Under the pieces are notes generated by a model. It ran no database searches. It saw only the letters and a program-made list of their open reading frames with translations, and was not told the origin of the DNA. Position numbers and translations under genes: made by a program. Shown piece by piece: positions 1-5,031 of a stretch of 5,031 bases of DNA. The stretch covers positions 1-5,031 of the forward strand of contig CAKUTY010000115.1 in assembly GCA_934692455.1 (NCBI GenBank). Reading direction: 5' to 3'. The DNA comes from an uncultured Erysipelotrichaceae bacterium (lineage in GTDB: Bacteria; Bacillota_I; Bacilli_A; Erysipelotrichales; Erysipelotrichaceae). Position 1 is the first letter of the stretch, and each line of letters opens with the position of its first letter.

Positions 1-2118
1 TAAGACATTGACACTAAGAGTTACCTCACCTGTAATTGCACAATTTGCATCTACTGCCTTATTAGTTAAAGCTGATACAAAGGCAGTAGTTAAAGTAACA
101 CCAGCTGAAGGTCCATCTTTTGGAACAGCTCCTTCAGGCACGTGAATATGGATATCATGTGTCTCAAAGAACTTGACGTCAATACCAAACTTCTTAGCAT
201 TTGATTTAACATAGTCTAATGCGATTTCAGCAGATTCTTTCATAACATCACCAAGCTGACCAGTGATGATTAGTTTGCCCTTTCCTTCAAAGTAATTTAC
301 TTCAATTTGTAAGATATCACCACCAAAAGCAGTATAAGCAAGACCAGTTACAACACCTACTTGATTCTTCTTTTCCTTAGTACCATATTCAAACTTTTCA
401 TGACCCAACCACTCTTGAACTAACTTCTTAGTTACCTTAATAGAACGCTTAGACTTTGTATAGATTTCAAGTGTTGCCTTACGAGCCAATGTTTCCATCA
501 TTCTCTCAAGTTCTCTGACACCTGATTCTCTTGTATAATGTCTAATTACATGAGTTATCATTTCATCACTGATACTAAATTGTGATGGTTTTAAGCCATC
601 TTTCTTTAAAACCTTAGGAATCAAATGATCTTTACAAATATTTAGTTTTTCTAGTTCGGTATAAGAACTTAAATTTATAATCTCTAATCTATCTAACAAA
701 GGAGCAGGAATGTTTTCTAAATAGTTAGCAGTAGCGATAAACATAACATCACTTAAGTCATATGTTTCTTCTAGGTAGTGATCCTGGAACATTGAATTTT
801 GTTCAGGATCTAAAACTTCTAACATCGCACTACTTGGATCGCCCTTATAGTCAGCACCCATCTTGTCGATTTCATCAATCAAGAATACAGGATTAGTTGT
901 ACCAGCCTTTTTCATACCCTGGATAATTCTACCAGGATAAGAACCTAAGTATGTTCTTCTATGTCCTCTTATTTCAGCCTCATCTCTAACACCACCCAAA
1001 GACATCTTAACGAAGTTTCTATTTAAGGCCCTAGCAATCGATTTAGCTAAAGACGTCTTACCAACACCTGAAGGACCTACTAAACAAATGATTGGTGATT
1101 TTAAAGAATGAGATAATTCTTTAACAGCCAAATACTCTAGTATTCTAGTCTTAATCTTCTCTAGACCATAGTGGTCTTCATCAAGAACTTCTTTAACCTT
1201 AGTTAAATCAGTTTCATCGACACTTTTTTCAGTCCAAGGAATAGAAATTAACCAATCAAGATAAGTTCTAATCATGCCATATTCACCTGAGGCAGTAGAA
1301 GTCATATCTAGTCTTCTAATTTCCTCATTAGCCTTAGCCTTGATGTTTTCAGGATATCTATCTTTAGAGAACTCTTCCTTAAGCTTTTCTACATCAGCAC
1401 CCTGACCATCACCCAATTCTTCTTTAATGGCCTTGATTCTTTCTCTTAGATAATAATCTTTTTGTGAAGATTCAACTGAGTCTTTAACACGAAGATTGAT
1501 TTCTTTTTCAATCTCTTCTTTTTTCTTTTCCAAAGAAATGTATGTTAAAAACATTTCAAGTCTTTTTTCTAAGTGATATTCCTCTAAGAATTTTTGTTTC
1601 TCACCTGAATTAAAGATGTTCGCTTGGGCAAAACCATCTACTAGTTCTGAGATATATTGATTACTCATGTTCTCAGGGGCTCTTAAAGGCGCCCTGCCGT
1701 TCTTTTGTTCAAAAAGGCTATATTCCTTCTTAACTTTCGTTTTTAACACCTCAAGGGCTAAATCGTCTTCTACAACATCAGACAATACTTCAACGCTTGC
1801 ATACTTAATACCATCAATCTCGTAGATTTCAATTAAACGACATCTATCTTCACCGACAAAAACTACCTTTAAATGGTCATCTCTTTTTCTACTTGCTCTT
1901 ATATGACAGATAGTACCAATTTCATATAAATCATTCTTTTTAGGTTCATCAATATCGATGTTTTTTTGAGAAACCAAAATAACATCAAGATTCATGTTTA
2001 AACTAAAATTAACAACATCTACACTAGCTTGTCTACCAACATCCAAGGACATATCTTGTCCTGGGAAGATAATAGCACCTCTAGTACAAATAATAGGACA
2101 TTCAATTATGTTTGCCAT
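1..2118 (-). CDS. lon: ATP-dependent Lon protease (endopeptidase La), C-terminus cut off by the window edge
   Basis: Lon is a cytosolic homohexameric AAA+ serine protease that unfolds and degrades misfolded and short-lived regulatory proteins. The frame is open for 706 codons from ATG at 2118 to the left edge. An N-terminal LON substrate-binding domain (about residues 5-200) is followed by a charged helical linker. The AAA+ module has Walker A GPSGVGKTS (348-356, Ser where most Lons have a second Pro), Walker B FLIDEID (412-418), sensor-1 Asn465 in ATANY, and the arginine finger Arg477 in LLDR. The protease domain begins near GLAYT (592-596) and carries the nucleophile Ser671 in PKDGPSAG. The catalytic Lys, expected about 40 residues later in the IGGLKEK-like motif, lies outside the window. 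Family members are usually 770-820 residues, so roughly 70-100 are missing. The start is supported by GGAGGA at 2127-2132, 8 nt upstream. The gene lies 58 nt downstream of tig and is probably co-transcribed with it. No CIRCE or CtsR-like box is visible in front of it. Family assignment is essentially certain. Confidence 0.98.
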   Translation of the reverse strand, partial: MANIIECPIICTRGAIIFPGQDMSLDVGRQASVDVVNFSLNMNLDVILVSQKNIDIDEPKKNDLYEIGTICHIRASRKRDDHLKVVFVGEDRCRLIEIYEIDGIKYASVEVLSDVVEDDLALEVLKTKVKKEYSLFEQKNGRAPLRAPENMSNQYISELVDGFAQANIFNSGEKQKFLEEYHLEKRLEMFLTYISLEKKKEEIEKEINLRVKDSVESSQKDYYLRERIKAIKEELGDGQGADVEKLKEEFSKDRYPENIKAKANEEIRRLDMTSTASGEYGMIRTYLDWLISIPWTEKSVDETDLTKVKEVLDEDHYGLEKIKTRILEYLAVKELSHSLKSPIICLVGPSGVGKTSLAKSIARALNRNFVKMSLGGVRDEAEIRGHRRTYLGSYPGRIIQGMKKAGTTNPVFLIDEIDKMGADYKGDPSSAMLEVLDPEQNSMFQDHYLEETYDLSDVMFIATANYLENIPAPLLDRLEIINLSSYTELEKLNICKDHLIPKVLKKDGLKPSQFSISDEMITHVIRHYTRESGVRELERMMETLARKATLEIYTKSKRSIKVTKKLVQEWLGHEKFEYGTKEKKNQVGVVTGLAYTAFGGDILQIEVNYFEGKGKLIITGQLGDVMKESAEIALDYVKSNAKKFGIDVKFFETHDIHIHVPEGAVPKDGPSAGVTLTTAFVSALTNKAVDANCAITGEVTLSVNVL

Positions 2119-2143
2119 AAAAAATTTCCTCCTTCTATTAATA

Positions 2144-2165
2144 AAAGACGCTGTGTTGCGTCTTT
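2144..2165 (-). terminator. Small hairpin between tig and lon, possible weak terminator or attenuator
   Basis: A perfect 8-bp stem (AAAGACGC / GCGTCTTT) with a 6-nt loop lies between the tig stop and the lon ribosome binding site. On the minus-strand transcript the 3' arm ends in four U residues followed by AUUAAUAG, so the U-tract is short. It could act as a partial terminator that lowers lon expression relative to tig, or as a 3'-end stabiliser of tig mRNA. On the plus strand it is followed by a longer T-rich run, but no plus-strand gene would use it. The structure is seen directly; the function is inferred. Confidence 0.45.
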
Positions 2166-2176
2166 ATTATCTTTTT

Positions 2177-3439
2177 TTATTTCTTTAAGAAGTCAACCGC
2201 TTTTTGAAGCTTAACATCATCGATGATGTTTTCTTTTGGAACATACTTCTTAACTTCAGCTACATCCATGCCATAGCCCTTAGCCATGTCATCGTAGTAC
2301 TTTTCGATATCTTCATCGCTAGCTTCTAAGTTTTCTAACTTAGCAACTTCTTCAAGACATAAAGTTGTCTTGATTCTAGCTGTAGCACTTTCTTCTAATT
2401 GCTTCTTGATATCTTCTCTTGTTTGACCAATGATCTTTAAGTATTGATCAAATGGAATACCTTGGTATTGAAGTCTAGCAGCTTGATCATTTAACATAGC
2501 CTCTGTTTCCTTTTCGATCATAACAGATGGAATGTTGATTGTAGCCTCATCAGATAATGCCTTTAATAACTTTTCATCAGCCTTACGTTCTGCTTCAGCC
2601 TTCTTACCAGCTAAGATAGATTCCTTTACGTGTTCCTTGTAAGCGTCAACTGTTTCAACGTTTTCAATCTTTAATTCCTTTACAAATTCATCATCTAAAG
2701 TTGGCAACACTTTCTTCTTTATTTCATGAACTGTAACCTTGAAAACAACTGGAGCACCCTTTAATTCTTCAACATGGTAATCTTCAGGGAAAGTAACATT
2801 GATATCCTTAGTTTCTTCTGACTTCATACCAATAACTTGTTCTTCAAAACCAGGAATGAATGAATGAGAACCAATAACTAATTCATAGTTATCTGCCTTA
2901 CCGCCATCGAAAGCAACCTCATCCTTGAAACCTTCAAAGTCGATAACTACTGTATCACCATCTTCAACAGCACCATCTTCCTTAAGTTCTAGATCACCCT
3001 TTCTTTCAAGAGTCTTATTGATTTCATTTTCAACTTCCTCATCAGTAACTGTTACTTCTTCTAATTCATACTTCAAAGCCTTGTAATCACCAAGAGTTAC
3101 ATCTGGTTTAACAGGACAATTGAACACAATAGTAACACCCTCTGCATTAATTTCCTTTAAATCCATGCTAGCTTGATCGATTAGATCTACATGGTGTTCA
3201 TCAAGAGCTTCTTTGAATGCTTCATTACTTAATTCACTAGCAGCTTCATACCAACAAGCTTCATCAGTGATATATTTCTTAGCTAAAGAAGCAGGAACTT
3301 GTCCCTTTCTAAAACCCTTAATATCTAATTTTTTTACTAATTTGTCGAAAGCCTTCTTAGTTGCTGCTTCCCACTTTTCTCCTTTGATGGCACATGTTAA
3401 TTCAGCCTTGCCATCTTCAATCTTTTTATATTCAGCCAT
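2177..3439 (-). CDS. tig: Trigger factor, ribosome-associated chaperone and peptidyl-prolyl isomerase
   Basis: Trigger factor binds ribosomal protein L23 at the exit tunnel, shields nascent chains and catalyses proline cis/trans isomerisation in the cytosol. The 420-residue protein has all three family domains. The N-terminal ribosome-binding domain (about 1-112) has the signature GFRKGQVP at 42-49. The FKBP-type PPIase domain (about 155-245) contains VVIDFEG (164-170) and IGSHSFIPGFEEQVIGM (189-205). The helical C-terminal chaperone domain runs from about 246 to 420 and ends in FLKK. Length is close to the usual 420-450. The ATG at 3439 is preferred over in-frame ATGs at 3451 and 3463, because GGAGGT (3444-3449) sits 4-5 nt before it and the peptide then begins MAEYKK; the longer versions would place that ribosome binding site inside the coding region. 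An extended -10 promoter lies just upstream, and lon follows after 58 nt. No frameshift or missing signature residue is seen. Confidence 0.98.
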   Translation of the reverse strand: MAEYKKIEDGKAELTCAIKGEKWEAATKKAFDKLVKKLDIKGFRKGQVPASLAKKYITDEACWYEAASELSNEAFKEALDEHHVDLIDQASMDLKEINAEGVTIVFNCPVKPDVTLGDYKALKYELEEVTVTDEEVENEINKTLERKGDLELKEDGAVEDGDTVVIDFEGFKDEVAFDGGKADNYELVIGSHSFIPGFEEQVIGMKSEETKDINVTFPEDYHVEELKGAPVVFKVTVHEIKKKVLPTLDDEFVKELKIENVETVDAYKEHVKESILAGKKAEAERKADEKLLKALSDEATINIPSVMIEKETEAMLNDQAARLQYQGIPFDQYLKIIGQTREDIKKQLEESATARIKTTLCLEEVAKLENLEASDEDIEKYYDDMAKGYGMDVAEVKKYVPKENIIDDVKLQKAVDFLKK

Positions 3440-3443
3440 ATTT

Positions 3444-3449
3444 ACCTCC
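3444..3449 (-). promoter_or_regulatory. Ribosome binding site of tig (decides the start codon)
   Basis: GGAGGT on the minus strand ends 4 nt before the ATG at 3439. The two upstream in-frame ATG codons (3451, 3463) have no comparable site, and one of them overlaps this motif, so the shorter 420-residue trigger factor is the supported product. Confidence 0.9.
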
Positions 3450-3463
3450 ATAAATGCTAACAC

Positions 3464-3472
3464 ATTATATCA
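3464..3472 (-). promoter_or_regulatory. Extended -10 promoter for tig(-lon)
   Basis: The minus strand reads TGATATAAT, a perfect TATAAT hexamer (3464-3469) preceded by the TGn extended -10 element. No good -35 lies at 16-18 nt; the best candidate, TTGTAG (3490-3495), is 20 nt away, so the TG element probably compensates. Transcription would start near 3457, leaving a leader of about 18 nt that holds little more than the ribosome binding site. This looks like a housekeeping sigma-A type promoter; no heat-shock operator is evident around it. Confidence 0.75.
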
Positions 3473-3495
3473 AAGACTTGTGAATAATACTACAA

Positions 3496-3516
3496 TAATT
3501 ACTGCTAATTAACTGC
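3496..3516 (-). repeat. Short imperfect tandem repeat upstream of the tig promoter
   Basis: On the minus strand GCAGTTAATTA is followed at once by GCAGTAATTA, two copies differing by one T. The pair ends just upstream of the weak -35 candidate of the tig promoter. It may be an AT-rich upstream element or a regulator site, or simply chance in AT-rich spacer DNA. Confidence 0.4.
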
Positions 3517-4363
3517 AAGAACGCATAAGTAAAACACAGTATTAAACTTAGTCTTCTTTTATTCTTATCACTGAATTAGGAGATTTCTTATTACCATCCC
3601 TATAGATTTCTCCTTCTTCTATTAGTGGATTAATAATATCGTTTAGAAATCTTGTTCTATTTGTATAATCTAATTCATATTGCAGATCATTAATCCTCAT
3701 GCTTCCGCTATCTTCCAATATATATAGAAGCTTTTCTTTTTTATCAGCATTCTTATCGTTTTCATTTCCATCGTATCTTTTATACAAAGTATCAAATAAT
3801 TTTAAATTCAAGAAACCAGGATATATAGATACTACTGGTTGTAACTCTTTAGAATAATCAACATAGGCTTCCATCATGGTTTGAAAACCGGTTCCTCCTC
3901 TTTCCATTAAATTCGCAACATCCAAACATGCGGCAATTATAGAATTTCTTCTAATAGAAGGGATAGAACCAACAGGATATTCACAATATCCTTTTGGAAG
4001 CAACCAAGAACCAGGAGAAACAATTTCTAATCTATCACTATATACATTCACATCAATTTGAGTACCATTTATAGAATAGTCTCTATGAACTATGGAATTC
4101 AACAAAGCTTCTCTAAGTGCTTTTTCTGGATAGTCTCTGGTATCAATTCTCCATAATTTATCAAATGTAGAACGATTATTATTATATTTATCTATATAAG
4201 AATAAACATCTTCTAGTTGTTTTAATAAAGAGCCGGAAAATTCATTTCTGTCTTTAAATAAAGATTGATCATAATCTTCAAAAACAGCAGCCTTAATAGT
4301 ATATGGGCATTGATCAGATAACAGTAAACCAAGATTAGTATATAAGCCATCATTAGAAACTAA

Positions 4364-4366
4364 TTA
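4364..4366 (-). other. In-frame nonsense codon (TAA) inside the AlbA_2-family pseudogene
   Basis: The frame is the same on both sides: FKEQTL precedes the TAA, and LVSNDGLYTNLGLLLSD follows. The flanking residues match the region before the YTNLxLLLSDQC segment of the family, so a single substitution at codon 170 (for example from AAA, CAA or GAA) is the simplest origin. Confidence 0.85.
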
Positions 4367-4739
4367 TAATGTTTGTTCCTTAAAGTCTATATTTCTATTT
4401 TTAAATTCATTTTCACATGAATTGAAAGTCAAATCTTGGTTAATAGATCTTAATGCTTCGTAAACATCACCATCTGTTTCTTTTATCATATTTCTAATAG
4501 TGCTATCGCTAGCAGGAATAGATGAAAATCCATGTCTAGTATATACGCCTTCAGGTCTTAAACCTTTATTTGCTAAATAATATGGTCTATTAGTACCTCG
4601 TTCCACATCTATTGATAAAACTTCTTTACCATCAAAATTGAGAGTTCTATAACTAACAAACATACTTAAATCAGGTTTAATATCATCGTGAACCATGCTG
4701 GAAACCTGTAAACCAGATTTATCACTATCTTCTATTCCG

Positions 4740-4757
4740 ACTACTTCACTACTTCAC
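4740..4757 (-). repeat. 8-bp tandem duplication causing the frameshift in the AlbA_2 gene
   Basis: The minus strand reads GTGAAGTAGTGAAGTAGT, a perfect period-8 run of 2.25 copies. Removing one 8-bp unit restores DDGEVVGIED, the conserved end of the AlbA_2 core, and joins the start codon frame to the downstream frame exactly. The repeat is therefore the lesion itself, most simply a slipped-strand duplication. Confidence 0.92.
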
Positions 4758-4897
4758 CATCATCACTAACAACAATATAAATTGTGCCACCTTCACTATT
4801 GGCAAACGCAACAATTTCCTTCTTAATAACATCGGTGACAATTAGTTTTAATTCAACAGTTTCACTTTCTTTAAACTTCATATTAAACCCCCTTTCT

Positions 4898-4951
4898 TTT
4901 CTAATCATATTTTAAACTTTCTAATCATTTTAATCATTATATGGTTAGAAA
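4898..4951. repeat. Cluster of TTTCTAATCAT boxes, candidate operator of the AlbA_2 gene
   Basis: Plus-strand TTTCTAATCAT occurs exactly at 4898-4908 and 4918-4928, 20 bp apart. A shorter TAATCAT copy is at 4931-4937. An inverted copy, ATGGTTAGAAA, lies at 4941-4951 and matches the reverse complement of the box at 10 of 11 positions. The array sits just upstream of the ribosome binding site of the pseudogene and overlaps a TATAAT hexamer. Two direct boxes about two helical turns apart plus an inverted box fit a dimeric or cooperative DNA-binding protein, possibly autoregulation by the encoded protein. The repeats are seen; the operator role is inferred. Confidence 0.55.
4936..4941 (-). promoter_or_regulatory. 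Possible -10 element for the AlbA_2-family pseudogene
   Basis: A perfect TATAAT on the minus strand lies 54 nt before the ATG at 4881. No good -35 is visible at the normal spacing, because that position falls in the 5' arm of the flanking hairpin, and there is no TGn extension. The overlap with the TAATCAT boxes would suit repression by a bound regulator. In DNA this AT-rich the hexamer could also be chance. Confidence 0.4.
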
Positions 4952-4954
4952 AAT

Positions 4955-4994
4955 AAGGGGCTGTTACGAAACGACTAATTTCTAACAGCCCTTT
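4955..4994. terminator. Rho-independent terminator, probably bidirectional
   Basis: A 9-bp perfect stem, GGGCTGTTA (4958-4966) with TAACAGCCC (4983-4991), is extended on the plus strand by a G-U and two A-U pairs to 12 bp. The 16-nt loop can form a further GAAA/TTTC inner stem. On the plus strand it is followed by TTTCTTTTGTTT; on the minus strand by CTTATTTTT. It most likely ends transcription of a gene beyond the right edge and insulates the AlbA_2 gene. No plus-strand gene is present to the left. Confidence 0.8.
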
Positions 4995-5031
4995 CTTTTG
5001 TTTAAAATAGGATCAAAAACATAAAAAGCGC

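Larger units (their letters stand above)
3548..4881 (-). pseudogene. Broken AlbA_2/Schlafen-like ATP-binding winged-helix protein (COG2865-type putative transcriptional regulator)
   Basis: Repaired, this gene encodes 441 residues from ATG 4881 (AAAGGGGG ribosome binding site at 4888-4895) to TAA at 3548-3550. The N-terminus is an AlbA_2 (Schlafen-type) domain: ESETVELK (5-12), AFANSEGGTIYI (25-36), SDDGEVVG. A middle region follows with RGTNRPYYLANKGLRPEGVY and LGLLLSDQCP-type segments. A HATPase_c_4-like domain comes next: EALLNSIVHRDYS (255-267, Glu255 and Asn259 as the N-box), SDRLEIVSPG (279-288) and ERGGTGF (324-330). A winged-helix-like tail spans about 378-441. Two lesions break it. 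An 8-bp tandem duplication (4740-4757) shifts the frame and gives TAG at 4741-4743 after 46 codons. An in-frame TAA (4364-4366) replaces codon 170. The family is annotated as ATP-binding or predicted transcriptional regulators and its biochemical role is poorly defined. Residual fragments of 4696-4364 and 4105-3548 (TTG start) could in principle be translated but lack clear ribosome binding sites. Decay looks recent because downstream motifs are intact. Confidence 0.88.

Noticed and set aside
1994..2214. Two short plus-strand ORFs (64 and 61 codons)
   Set aside because: They overlap the start of lon and the tig-lon spacer on the opposite strand, are low-complexity Leu/Phe-rich or unstructured, and have no credible ribosome binding site or family resemblance.
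3440..3463. Longer trigger factor starting at 3463 or 3451
   Set aside because: The extra eight residues would be encoded over the GGAGGT ribosome binding site of the ATG at 3439, and family members start close to the MAEYKK-like sequence.
3213..3512. Plus-strand ORF of 99 codons
   Set aside because: It is antisense to the well-supported N-terminal domain of trigger factor and crosses its promoter; it looks like a shadow of the minus-strand coding sequence.
3450..3547. CIRCE (HrcA) or CtsR heat-shock operator upstream of tig
   Set aside because: TTAGCATTT resembles half of CIRCE but has no inverted partner at the right spacing, and no pair of GTCAAA heptads is present.
3548..4696. Two separate functional genes (4696-4364 and 4105-3548)
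   Set aside because: Both lie in one frame, the sequence between them is open apart from the single TAA, neither has a convincing ribosome binding site, and together they rebuild a single known domain order.
4882..4908. Alternative in-frame start at 4908 for the AlbA_2-family gene
   Set aside because: It has no ribosome binding site and would place the AAAGGGGG motif inside the coding region; the ATG at 4881 gives the usual MKFKESE-type beginning.
4995..5031. Possible C-terminus of a minus-strand gene entering from the right edge
   Set aside because: All three minus frames hit stops within about 16 codons and the stretch is too short to recognise; the terminator suggests a gene beyond the edge but the window cannot show it.

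Overview
The window comes from an AT-rich bacterium that uses the standard bacterial code. Tryptophans in all three genes are read from TGG and no in-frame TGA is needed, so the Mycoplasma-type code is not indicated. Strong GGAGG ribosome binding sites, lysine/glutamate-rich proteins and TAA stops fit a low-GC Firmicute. Erysipelotrichia-like Bacillota is my best guess from the flavour of the trigger factor and Lon proteins, but this is inference without a search.

All genes run on the minus strand, so transcription goes right to left. From the right edge: a hairpin terminator (about 4955-4994); a 56-bp AT-rich control region with repeated TTTCTAATCAT-type boxes and a TATAAT hexamer (4898-4951); a broken gene for an AlbA_2/Schlafen-like ATP-binding winged-helix protein (3548-4881); a short intergenic region with a good extended -10 promoter (3440-3547); the trigger factor gene tig (2177-3439); a 58-bp spacer with a small hairpin (2119-2176); and the Lon protease gene lon (2118 to the left edge, 3' end missing).

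The tig-lon pair is a protein quality-control unit. Trigger factor meets nascent chains at the ribosome exit, and Lon degrades misfolded or regulated proteins. No clpX or clpP lies between them, unlike the tig-clpX-lon order of Bacillus.

The AlbA_2-family gene is accessory. It is broken by an 8-bp tandem duplication (frameshift near codon 45) and by an in-frame TAA at codon 170, while everything downstream still reads as a well-conserved protein. That points to recent inactivation. I see no convincing new biological system here. The most interesting items are the exact 8-bp duplication and the repeat array over the dead gene's putative promoter. The last ~37 bases at the right edge carry no gene I can support.
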